DNA from: Acidobacteriota bacterium
GTDB lineage: Bacteria > Acidobacteriota > Holophagae > Holophagales > Holophagaceae
Length of the DNA stretch: 64,000 nt
Reading direction: 5' to 3'
NCBI GenBank assembly: GCA_016195985.1
Contig: JACPYP010000005.1
Coordinates: 1 to 64,000, forward strand
In this document: piece after piece, positions 40,942 to 51,239 of the stretch
Layout of the letters: each line of letters starts with the position of its first letter
How positions within the stretch are numbered: position 1 is the stretch's first letter
Program-made: the position numbers and the translations under genes
Notes under the pieces: generated by a model
Seen by the model: only the letters and a program-made list of their open reading frames with translations
Databases searched by the model: none
What the model was told of the DNA's origin: nothing

Positions 40942-42733
40942 GCTGGCCTCCCTTCTCTTTCTGGTTGATGCTTCGGATGAAATTGACGAGGTCGCCCACG
41001 TCATTGTTCGAAACCTGATCGATCCAGGGCGGCATGGCCGTCCCCTGAACGCCGTAGAGGATGGACTCGAAGAGCCGCTTGTCGTCGACGCTGTTCACGA
41101 AGAAGCTGTTCCGCAGGTTGCGGGGCTTGGGCAGGATGTCCAGGGAGTTGGGCCCCTTGCCGTCGCCCTTCTTGCCGTGGCAGCCGGCGCAGCGGTTCAC
41201 GAAGAGTTCCTCGCCGCGGGCCACGGAGTCTTTGCCCATGGCGACGGGGTTCTTTTCCGGAACGGCGCGCGGCTTCAGCTCGCGGCGGGGTTCCTTGGTG
41301 AACGTGGTCTGGATGTAGCCCAGCACCGCCTTGGCCTGCTCTTCGCTCAGCAGCTTGCCCCAAGCGGGCATGGAGGTGCCGGCCACGCCATTGCGGACGG
41401 AGGACACCAGCCGGGCTTCGGGCTTAGAGTTCATGAAACCGTCCTTGGTGAGATCGCGGGGGTAGGGGTCCAGGTGCTCGGCGATGGGGCCGTGGCCGTC
41501 GCCCTTCTCGCCGTGGCAGCGCAGGCAAAGCGCCTTGTAGATGCCCTCGCCGCTGGCGGTCACCGGCGCGCCCTTGAGGGTCACCAGGTAGGCGGTCATG
41601 GCCTTGAACTCGTCATCCGTGAAGCGGAAGGCCGGCATGATCGAATCGGGCATGGTGGCCTTGGGGTTCTTGAAGTGGTCGTAGATCCAGGCGGCGTCCT
41701 TGATCAGGCCCTCCTGGCTGAGATCCGGCGCGATGCCGCCGTCCCGGTCGCCCAGCTTGTGGCAGGCAGTGCAGGCTCGATCGAGGACCAGCTTCTCGCC
41801 CTGCTTCAGGATCTCGGCTGCGTTGATCTGCACCGGCTTGATGGTGGCCTGTACCAGCTCGGCGCCGCCCGTGAGCTTGACCTTGAAGCGCTGGATTTCG
41901 GTTTCGGCGAAGTTGCGGCCCTTGCGGCTCTTGAGGAAGACCACCAGCGCCTTGATCTCCTCATCCTTCAGGTTGAACCTGGGCATGATCGAGGTGGCCA
42001 GGATGGACTTGGGATCGGCGATGCGGCCCCAGAGGTAGTCCAGCTTCCACTTCTTGCCCACGTCGGAAAGGTCGGGGCCGATGGTGCCGTCCGAAAGGCC
42101 TTCGATGCGATGGCAGCCGTAGCAGTTGGATCCGAAGAACAGTTCGCGCCCCTTGGTGACCAGCGCGGTCCCGGGGAAGGCGATGTCCGTGTGGCACTGG
42201 GCGCAGTTGGCCTGCATGTACTCCCTGCCCTTGAGCTTGGGCGCGAAGTCCTTCCGCCAGTGGGCCTGGGTGGTGTAACCCAGCAGGGGATCGGGCCAGT
42301 ACTCGTCGGCGCCATGGGCGTATTCCGGCTCAAGCCCCCGTCCCTGGCCGTCGTGGCAGACGGTGCAGCCGAACTCGGAGAACTTGTGGCGCCGTTCCCA
42401 CTTGCCGTTCTTCTGCACGTCGCCCATGGCGGCGGAGTAGGGGTGGGACTTCAACGGTTCCGCGTAAGTGGTGAAGCGGGGATCGTCGGCGGCGATGTGG
42501 CAGGTGGTGCAGCGATCCACCCGTGTCTCGCCGAAGTTGCTGACCACGATCTGCTCGATGCGGGGCCTGCGGTTGGCGAGGGTGGCCCGCTCGGCGTCGG
42601 TCTTGGCCAGGGAGCGGGCCTGGTCGAAGTAGGCGTGCTGGTTGCGCTCCCACTGGTGGAAGAACTGGTTGTAGAAAACGACCCCGTGGATGACGAGGAT
42701 GAAGAAGGTGCCGATGGCGAGTGCCAGTCTCAT
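40922..42733 (-). CDS. Heptaheme membrane-anchored cytochrome c
   Basis: This encodes 603 residues with one N-terminal helix ([20 protein letters not shown]). Seven CXXCH motifs are visible: CTTCH, CTVCH, CAQCH, CYGCH, CTACH, CLRCH and CAGCH. The first two lie in a multiheme N-terminal region; the rest are in mono-heme class I modules (for example [19 protein letters not shown] with AMPPW). It sits between cytochrome b and ccoN. It probably replaces both cytochrome c1 and CcoP, as neither gene is present. It would connect the quinol oxidising complex with the oxidase. Confidence 0.88.
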   Translation of the reverse strand: MRLALAIGTFFILVIHGVVFYNQFFHQWERNQHAYFDQARSLAKTDAERATLANRRPRIEQIVVSNFGETRVDRCTTCHIAADDPRFTTYAEPLKSHPYSAAMGDVQKNGKWERRHKFSEFGCTVCHDGQGRGLEPEYAHGADEYWPDPLLGYTTQAHWRKDFAPKLKGREYMQANCAQCHTDIAFPGTALVTKGRELFFGSNCYGCHRIEGLSDGTIGPDLSDVGKKWKLDYLWGRIADPKSILATSIMPRFNLKDEEIKALVVFLKSRKGRNFAETEIQRFKVKLTGGAELVQATIKPVQINAAEILKQGEKLVLDRACTACHKLGDRDGGIAPDLSQEGLIKDAAWIYDHFKNPKATMPDSIMPAFRFTDDEFKAMTAYLVTLKGAPVTASGEGIYKALCLRCHGEKGDGHGPIAEHLDPYPRDLTKDGFMNSKPEARLVSSVRNGVAGTSMPAWGKLLSEEQAKAVLGYIQTTFTKEPRRELKPRAVPEKNPVAMGKDSVARGEELFVNRCAGCHGKKGDGKGPNSLDILPKPRNLRNSFFVNSVDDKRLFESILYGVQGTAMPPWIDQVSNNDVGDLVNFIRSINQKEKGGQHAAPVQ

Positions 42734-42743
42734 GTCGCGCTCC

Positions 42744-44036
42744 TCACCAGGGGGACACGAAGGCCCAGTTGGCCCCGCGGAAGAAGGTTCCGATGATCAC
42801 GAAGATGATGTTCGCCACCACGAAGGTGATGAAGATCGTGTTCGCCAGCAGCCGGTCCCGGGAGAACCACTTGCCCACGCCCTTGGGGCCCCGGTCCAGG
42901 TAAGGCGCGCCCAGGAGCAGCAGCACGAAGATGGTGGGCACGCCGATGCCGCCCCAGAAGGCCGAGTAACTGACCATTTCCTGCAGGCCTAGGAAGTACC
43001 AAGGCGCTTTCGCCGGATTGGGCGGATGCAGGGCGTTGACCGGCTCTTCCAGCGGGGCGTTGAAGAGCAGCGAGAGGATCAGGATGGCCGAGAGGGTCAC
43101 CACAAAGGTGAACAGCTCCGCCAGGAAGAGGTTGGGCCAGGAGAACACCGTGTTGTCCGGCACTTGCCCCACCTTGGTGAGCGGCCCCCGCACCAGGCCT
43201 TGGAAGCCGTAGACCTTCTTAGGCTCCAGCACGGAGGCCTTGGGGGCGCCGGCGCTCTCCATGGGCTCGAGGGTGATCTTGGGGTCCGCGTCCTCGGGAC
43301 GGGAAAGGCCGCCATCCTTGCGAATGCGCCAGAAATGGATGGCGATCATGAGGGTGAGGATGGCGGGCAGCACGGCCACGTGCAGCACGTAGAAGCGCAG
43401 CAGGGCCTCCTGGCCCACGCTGGTGCCGCCCATGAGCAGGAACTGGATGTCCTTGCCCACGATGGGGGCGTAGCCGGCGATGGCGGTGCCCACGGTGATG
43501 GCCCAGAAGGCCAGCTGGTCCCAGGGCAGCAGGTAGCCCGTGAAGCTCATGAACAGCGTCAGCAGGAAGAGGATGACGCCCACCACCCAGTTGAACTCGC
43601 GGGGCTTCTTGTACGATCCCGTGAGGAAGACGCGACAGAGGTGCAGGAACACCATGGCGACCATGCCGTGGGCGGACCAGCGGTGCATGTTGCGCAGCAG
43701 GGTTCCGAAAGCCACGGATCCCCGCAGGTCCAGCATGCGGTCGTAGGCCTGGGTGGTCGAAGGCACGTAGTAGAACATCAGCAGGATGCCCGTCACGATC
43801 AGGATCACGAACAGGAAGAACGAGATGAGGCCCAGGCCGAAGGTGTATGTGGGCCGCAGCGAGTTCTTGTGCACCTTCACCGGGTGGATGTGCAGGAAGA
43901 AGTTCGTGAAGCTGGTGGAGGAGCGCTCCAGATCGTTGGACGGGAGCGGGTTCCGGAAGATGGAGTGCCAGACATTCCTGGGCAGGCCCATCAGCGCGGC
44001 GAGGAAGGAGGATTTAGGCGGGGTGGCGGGGCTCAT
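42744..44036 (-). CDS. Cytochrome b of a bc-type complex
   Basis: This encodes 430 residues with about eight helices. Heme b ligand pairs are in [16 protein letters not shown] and [20 protein letters not shown]. The quinol-site motif, PEWY in most bc complexes, reads APWY here ([15 protein letters not shown]), a variant with no Glu. The protein is of the b6-plus-subunit-IV fused type. It overlaps the Rieske gene by 4 bases. A menaquinone substrate is a reasonable guess from the variant motif. Confidence 0.9.
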   Translation of the reverse strand: MSPATPPKSSFLAALMGLPRNVWHSIFRNPLPSNDLERSSTSFTNFFLHIHPVKVHKNSLRPTYTFGLGLISFFLFVILIVTGILLMFYYVPSTTQAYDRMLDLRGSVAFGTLLRNMHRWSAHGMVAMVFLHLCRVFLTGSYKKPREFNWVVGVILFLLTLFMSFTGYLLPWDQLAFWAITVGTAIAGYAPIVGKDIQFLLMGGTSVGQEALLRFYVLHVAVLPAILTLMIAIHFWRIRKDGGLSRPEDADPKITLEPMESAGAPKASVLEPKKVYGFQGLVRGPLTKVGQVPDNTVFSWPNLFLAELFTFVVTLSAILILSLLFNAPLEEPVNALHPPNPAKAPWYFLGLQEMVSYSAFWGGIGVPTIFVLLLLGAPYLDRGPKGVGKWFSRDRLLANTIFITFVVANIIFVIIGTFFRGANWAFVSPW

Positions 44037-44524
44037 AGCGTCAGGTAGCTCCCAGGAGTGACTTCGATGTCCTTGTCCACTTCGATCTCGCCGTTGGGCG
44101 CGAGGGTGATCTGGAACCAGGGGAGAGGCCGCGGCGCAGGCCCGCCGGTGACGTTGCCGTCCTGATCGAAGCGGGATCCGTGGCAGGGGCAGGCGAATCC
44201 CGTATCCGCCGCCCCCACCGTGCAGCCGAGGTGGGTGCATGTGATGGAGATGGCCGCAAGCCTGGCCCCGTCACGGACGATGCAGATGCCCCGGGCGGCC
44301 AGGATCGCCCGCGTGCCCGAGGGGTAATCCTCCGGCTTGCCCACGCTGAAGCGCTGGGGCTGTCCGTAGGTGGCGCGGGGCCTGATGAAGACGAAATTGG
44401 ACACGGCGCTGAGCCCCGCCGAGCCAAACAGCCCGGCCCCGGTCAGCCAACCGAGCATCCTCCGGCGGGAGGTCTTGCCCCCATCGGAATCCTCCCCGCT
44501 ATTTCGCTTGAGATTGACTGCCAT
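44033..44524 (-). CDS. Rieske iron-sulfur protein
   Basis: This encodes 163 residues. [19 protein letters not shown] forms the Tat-like N-terminal anchor. The 2Fe-2S motifs are CTHLGC (near residue 95) and CPCHGSRFD (near 113), with both His ligands. It is part of the quinol:cytochrome c reductase with 42744-44036. Its start lies inside the end of the preceding small gene (26-base overlap), which shows tight coupling. Confidence 0.93.
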   Translation of the reverse strand: MAVNLKRNSGEDSDGGKTSRRRMLGWLTGAGLFGSAGLSAVSNFVFIRPRATYGQPQRFSVGKPEDYPSGTRAILAARGICIVRDGARLAAISITCTHLGCTVGAADTGFACPCHGSRFDQDGNVTGGPAPRPLPWFQITLAPNGEIEVDKDIEVTPGSYLTL

Positions 44525-44714
44525 CGGCCGTCTCCTGAGTGGGTTTCACCCGTTTCATGTCCTGCTTGGGGTCCTGCGCGTCGGTCCAGAAAACCTGGTA
44601 TTTCGCGTCTTCGATGTTCTTCATCCAGTCCCGCTTGACCGCGAAGATGAAGAGGAAGGCGGCCCCTGAACCCATCGCCAGGCTGGCTGCGATCGCGATC
44701 CAGGTGAGTTCCAT
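44499..44714 (-). CDS. Small membrane protein, CcoS-like
   Basis: This encodes 71 residues with one N-terminal helix ([20 protein letters not shown]) and then [20 protein letters not shown], which resembles the short helix-plus-VKSGQ-DDLE pattern of the oxidase assembly protein CcoS. It is the first gene of the bc-cbb3 operon. The match is weak and the family is not certain. Confidence 0.55.
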   Translation of the reverse strand: MELTWIAIAASLAMGSGAAFLFIFAVKRDWMKNIEDAKYQVFWTDAQDPKQDMKRVKPTQETADGSQSQAK

Positions 44715-47202
<2,488 letters not shown>

Positions 47203-47204
47203 GA

Positions 47205-47275
47205 TCCACCACGGATGAACACGGATAAAAGGCCAGGTGTTCATCTGGGTTCATCCGTGGCCAAAACGGCGCCGG
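47205..47275. repeat. Palindromic intergenic repeat, short copy
   Basis: Arms CCACGGATGAAC (47209-47220) and GTTCATCCGTGG (47249-47260) lie between converging fadH and the serine-hydrolase gene. The sequence is related to the 171-bp units at 14571. It is likely to end transcription from both sides. Confidence 0.75.
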
Positions 47276-47279
47276 GTTC

Positions 47280-48953
47280 CTACTTCACCCGTTTGGCGGG
47301 CATCTTCCTCCCTCCCTGGGTCAGGATCAGCGATTCGGCCTTGCCGCCCGGCCCGAGGGTGAAATCCAGCTGGGCATCCACCACCCGCAGGAAGTAGCGG
47401 GTTTCGGTTTCCGGATAGATCTCGGCCTGGCCCTGCCCCGTGGCCTGGGCGAGGAAACGGTCGCCCTCGCGCCACACCCTCAGCTCGAAGTTCGGCGCCA
47501 GCTGGTAGGTGCCCGCCAGCACCTCGAAGGTGCCGGGATCCACCTTGGCCGCGGCGCGCGTCTCGGCCGTGATCTTCTTCGCCAGGTCCTCTTCCGGGCC
47601 GCCCACCACCTGGCGCCGGACTCCGGCGACGCCCTGGCCGGACAGTTCGAAGCGCAGCATCAGGTCGACCCCCTTCATTTGGAAGACCGTCTCTGACAGG
47701 GGAATCAACTCGGTGACCGGGCCGCCTCCCGTCTTGCTCATGAGCTTGCCTTGCTCAAGGCTGATCACCCGCCGGAAGCCTTCATGCTGATAAGCGCCGG
47801 CCAGCCGGGCGAGCTTTTCAGGGGCCAGGGCGACACCCTTCGGCTCCACGATGGGCTGGCCCGAGGCCAGGGCCAGAAGACGGCGCCCCAGATATTCGGG
47901 ACCGATTTCGGGGCCATCGGTGTTGCACAACACGACGGCTATGGTGCGGGCCGCGGGATCGGCCTCCAAGTGACAGACGAATCCGTTGATGCCGCCTCCG
48001 TGGCCCACGAGCCGGCGGCCCTGGGATTCGCGGAACGAAAGGCCGAACCCGTAGGGATGCTCCTTCCCGTCGCTGGTCTTCACGGGCGTGGTCATCTGCT
48101 TCAGGCTTTCCAGGCTTACGGCCTTGCCCGCGTGAAGGGCCAGGGTCCACCGGGCCAGGTCTTCGGAGCTGCTCACCAGGGAACCCGCGGCGTAGGGTTG
48201 GGTCATGCTCAGGTAGGGGGCAGGTTTGCCCTCGGAGTAGCCCGAGGCCATGCCCGCGATCAGCTCGGTTTCTGTGCCGTAGCGCGTGCGGGTCATGCCG
48301 AGAGGCGCGAAGAAGCGGGCCTGCAGGTACTCCCCGTAGGCCTTGCCGCTCACCTTCTCGATGATGAGGCCCAGCAGGTAGTAGCCGGAGTTGCTGTAGT
48401 GCCACTTGGCGCCAGGCGCGAAGTCCAGGGGCTTCTTCCAGACCAGGGTCTCCAGCAGCTTCAGCCCCGGCAGATCCTCGCGCATGTGGGCGCTGTACTC
48501 CGGGCCATCCGTGTAGCTGGGGATGCCGCCCGTGTGCGTAAGAAGCTGGCGGACCGTCACGGGGCGCCAGGTCTCGGGCAAGCCTTCCAGATAACGGGAC
48601 ACCGGCGCGTCCAGGGCCACCTTGCCGTCCTCCACCAGGGACATGATGGCGGCCGCCGTGAACTGCTTGGTGACCGATCCAATGCGATAGACCAGGGACG
48701 GGGCGTTGGGCACCTTCAGCTCCAGGTTCGCCAAGCCGAATCCCCGGGCGTAGAGGGTCTTTCCGTCCCTCATCACCAGCACCGAAGCTCCCGCCTCATC
48801 CGCCTTGAAATGCGGCGCGAGCAGCGCATCAAAGGCGGCCGAGGAAGCCGGCTCTTCCATCCGGGCCGGAGCCTTCTTGGCCGCCAAGGGCAGGAAACCC
48901 GCAGCCAGGATCGTCAGCAGGGCGGAGAACAGGGGCCGATGGGGCAAGCGCAT
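47280..48953 (-). CDS. Secreted serine hydrolase, class C beta-lactamase fold
   Basis: This encodes 557 residues with a signal peptide (MRLPHRPLFSALLTILAAGF). The catalytic motifs are SVTK (S93, K96), YSN (186-188) and HGGGINGF near residue 315. This is the fold of penicillin-binding/esterase proteins such as the D-aminopeptidase DAP group. A beta-rich C-terminal region of about 180 residues follows. GGAGTG precedes the ATG. It may be an esterase or peptidase; beta-lactamase activity is not implied. Confidence 0.85.
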   Translation of the reverse strand: MRLPHRPLFSALLTILAAGFLPLAAKKAPARMEEPASSAAFDALLAPHFKADEAGASVLVMRDGKTLYARGFGLANLELKVPNAPSLVYRIGSVTKQFTAAAIMSLVEDGKVALDAPVSRYLEGLPETWRPVTVRQLLTHTGGIPSYTDGPEYSAHMREDLPGLKLLETLVWKKPLDFAPGAKWHYSNSGYYLLGLIIEKVSGKAYGEYLQARFFAPLGMTRTRYGTETELIAGMASGYSEGKPAPYLSMTQPYAAGSLVSSSEDLARWTLALHAGKAVSLESLKQMTTPVKTSDGKEHPYGFGLSFRESQGRRLVGHGGGINGFVCHLEADPAARTIAVVLCNTDGPEIGPEYLGRRLLALASGQPIVEPKGVALAPEKLARLAGAYQHEGFRRVISLEQGKLMSKTGGGPVTELIPLSETVFQMKGVDLMLRFELSGQGVAGVRRQVVGGPEEDLAKKITAETRAAAKVDPGTFEVLAGTYQLAPNFELRVWREGDRFLAQATGQGQAEIYPETETRYFLRVVDAQLDFTLGPGGKAESLILTQGGRKMPAKRVK

Positions 48954-49032
48954 CTTCCACTCCTTTTTGGGGGTCGATCCATCTACGCCATGGCGGGATC
49001 CCCGCTTAGGGGGTTTCTGGCACCCTGGACCC

Positions 49033-50226
49033 ATGCCCAAGCCCGCCCTCCTCACCGCTTCCCAAGCCAGACGCCTGTTCCTGGGCGCCCAGGGCCTGCT
49101 GGACGACCCCGCCCGGCGGACCACCGTGGCTTCCCTCCAAGCCCTCATCGAAAGGCTGGGCTTCGTTCAGGTGGACACCATCAACGTGGTGGCGCGGGCC
49201 CACGACCTGACCCTCTTCAGCCGCCTGGACGGCTACCGGCCTGACCAATTGAAACGGCTGCATGAGGAGAAGCAGAGCCTCTTCGAGGGCTTCACCCACG
49301 ATGCCTCGGTGATTCCCACAGCCTTCTTCGCCCATTGGAAGCCACGCTTCCTGCGCGACCGCGCGCGCATCCAGGCCCACGCTTGGTGGCAGCACCATTT
49401 CCGGGATACGGACGGCGCCCAGGTGGTGCGGGATGTGAAGGCCCGCGTCGAAAAGGAAGGTCCCCTGAAATCGTCGGATTTCGAGCACCCGGAGAAGCGC
49501 GGTCCCTGGTGGGGCTGGAAGCCTCAGAAGGCGGCCCTGGATTTCCTCTGGCGCAGCGGCGAGCTGATGATCCCCCGGCGGGAGGGCTTCCAGAAGGTCT
49601 ACGATCTCACCGAACGCGTGCTCCCGGATCATCACGCCCTGCCCTGCCCCAGCGTTCCGGACCACATCGCCTGGGTCTGCGGCGAAGCCGCGGACCGCCT
49701 CTGGGTGTTCACCCCAAAAGAGCTCGCTGAATTCTGGAACAGCATCGAGGCCGTGGAGGCAAAAGCCTGGTGCGCTTCAGCCGTGAAGGTGGGACGTCTC
49801 GTGGCCGTGGAGGTGGAAGACGCCGATGGCCAGGCCCGCCCCGCTTTCGCCGTGGCCGATTGGAAGGCGCGCCTGGACAAACTGCCCGAGCCGCCGGAAC
49901 GCACCCGCCTGCTCTGCCCCTTCGACCCCATCCTGCGGGACCGCGCCCGGGCCCTGCGCCGCTTCGCCTTCGACTACCGGTTCGAGGCCTTCGTGCCCGA
50001 GCCCAAGCGCCAATACGGCTACTTCGTGCTGCCCATCCTCGAGGGCGATCGCCTGGTGGGCCGCCTGGATCCCAAGCTGCACCGGGACCGCGGTCTGTTG
50101 GAGATCAAGGGCCTCTGGTGGGAGCCCGGCATCCGCCCCGCCAAGGCCCGGAAGCGGGCCCTGGACGAGGCCCTGCAGCGGCTGGCCGCCTTCGTGGGGG
50201 CCGAGGACATCCAGTTGCCCGCCTGA
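49033..50226 (+). CDS. YcaQ-like winged-helix DNA glycosylase
   Basis: This encodes 397 residues of the HTH_42/YcaQ family (AlkX group), which unhooks DNA interstrand crosslinks and removes N-alkylated bases. The Q-x-D active-site motif is in LGFVQVDTINVVARAHDL (Q46, D48). Further conserved parts are LWRSGELMIPRREGFQKVYD and LLCPFDPILRDRAR, ending KGLWWEPG. Length fits the family. The ATG at 49033 replaces a longer frame that would overlap the divergent serine-hydrolase gene. It is upstream of the RpiR-type gene but has no evident link to it. Confidence 0.82.
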   Translation: MPKPALLTASQARRLFLGAQGLLDDPARRTTVASLQALIERLGFVQVDTINVVARAHDLTLFSRLDGYRPDQLKRLHEEKQSLFEGFTHDASVIPTAFFAHWKPRFLRDRARIQAHAWWQHHFRDTDGAQVVRDVKARVEKEGPLKSSDFEHPEKRGPWWGWKPQKAALDFLWRSGELMIPRREGFQKVYDLTERVLPDHHALPCPSVPDHIAWVCGEAADRLWVFTPKELAEFWNSIEAVEAKAWCASAVKVGRLVAVEVEDADGQARPAFAVADWKARLDKLPEPPERTRLLCPFDPILRDRARALRRFAFDYRFEAFVPEPKRQYGYFVLPILEGDRLVGRLDPKLHRDRGLLEIKGLWWEPGIRPAKARKRALDEALQRLAAFVGAEDIQLPA

Positions 50227-50258
50227 CCGCGCTGCCTGACCGCGCTATCCTGGGCCCC

Positions 50259-51101
50259 ATGTCCGCGTCGAAGAACCCCCTGCTCAACCGGCTGCACAGC
50301 GCCCAAGGGTTGTCCCCCAGCCAGCGGCAGATCGCCGACTGCCTCATCGCCAACATGAACGAGGCACCCCTCTGGGGCGTGGAAGAACTGGCCGAGAAAT
50401 CCCAGACCTGCGTGGCCACCGTGGTGCGCTTCGCCAAGAAGCTGGAGTACTCGGGCTACCTGGAGATGCGCAAAGCCATGGTCAGCGCCGCCAAGAAGCA
50501 CTACGGCCGCGGCGAGCAGCTGCTCCAGGCCCCGGTGCGCGCCTCGGCCACCCTGCTGGAAGTGGCGCGGCGGGACATGCGCAACATCGAAACCCTGGTG
50601 CAGGCCGTGAACGAGGACCTGCTGCAGAAGGTGGTGAAGCAGCTCAAGGGCTCGAAGCTGCGCCTGGCCATCGGCGACGGCGTGTCGGCGCTCATGGCGC
50701 GGCAACTGGCCTACCTCCTCATCAACACCGGCCTGCCCGTCATGGAAGGCAATCCCGCCGACTTCGCCACCCAGGTGGGCATGCTGGACAGCAAGGATCT
50801 GCTCATCGCCTTCAGCATCAACCCCTACACCCAGGAGACGCTGGACGCCGCCGCCTATGCCCGCAAGCGCGGCGTGCCCGTGCTGGCCTTCACCGACACC
50901 CTGAACTCCCCCTTGGCCAAATCCGCCACCCTCGCCCTGCCCATCCCCGGCGAGAACCTGCTGTTCTCCCACAGCGTGACGGCCTTCGGCGTGCTGGCCC
51001 ATGCCATCGCCACCTCCATCGCCAGCCAGGCCCCCCAGGTGGCGCTGAACAAGCTGCGCGAAGTGGAGCGGGTGGCGCGCCAGAAATTCGCGCGGACCTA
51101 G
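50259..51101 (+). CDS. RpiR/MurR-type regulator with SIS domain
   Basis: This encodes 280 residues. The helix-turn-helix is at about 15-70 (SPSQRQIADCLIANMNEAPL, CVATVVRFAKKLEYSGYLEM) and the SIS domain at about 115-245 (KLRLAIGDGVSALMARQLAYLL, LLIAFSINPYTQETLDAAAY). Such regulators sense phosphorylated sugars or other ligands. It ends 138 bp before the TonB receptor gene and is likely to control the peptide-uptake cluster that follows. The ligand is unknown. Confidence 0.87.
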   Translation: MSASKNPLLNRLHSAQGLSPSQRQIADCLIANMNEAPLWGVEELAEKSQTCVATVVRFAKKLEYSGYLEMRKAMVSAAKKHYGRGEQLLQAPVRASATLLEVARRDMRNIETLVQAVNEDLLQKVVKQLKGSKLRLAIGDGVSALMARQLAYLLINTGLPVMEGNPADFATQVGMLDSKDLLIAFSINPYTQETLDAAAYARKRGVPVLAFTDTLNSPLAKSATLALPIPGENLLFSHSVTAFGVLAHAIATSIASQAPQVALNKLREVERVARQKFART

Positions 51102-51239
51102 GCCCCGCCGCCAACGAGGAGCGCCTTTCATTGAAGGGCCTCCAGAGTTCTATGAATATTGATGAAAAAAAACTTGACTCGCTTTTGACAGAAGCATTAC
51201 TTTTTGGTCACCCAATTCAATATCCCTTTCGGAGGCGTG
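51102..51239 (+). promoter_or_regulatory. Leader of the TonB-receptor operon
   Basis: This holds an AT-rich run and two hexamers close to the -35 consensus (TTGACT near 51175, TTGACA near 51185) but no good -10 at standard spacing. GGAGG at 51231-51235 is a strong ribosome site for the receptor. I could not fix a promoter with confidence. Confidence 0.35.

Noticed and set aside
47280-48953. Beta-lactamase resistance gene
   Set aside because: SxxK, YSN and HGG motifs are shared with many esterases and peptidases; the length and the extra C-terminal domain do not fit AmpC.
51174-51215. Sigma-70 promoter before the TonB receptor
   Set aside because: Good -35 hexamers are present but there is no convincing -10 at 16-18 bp spacing.
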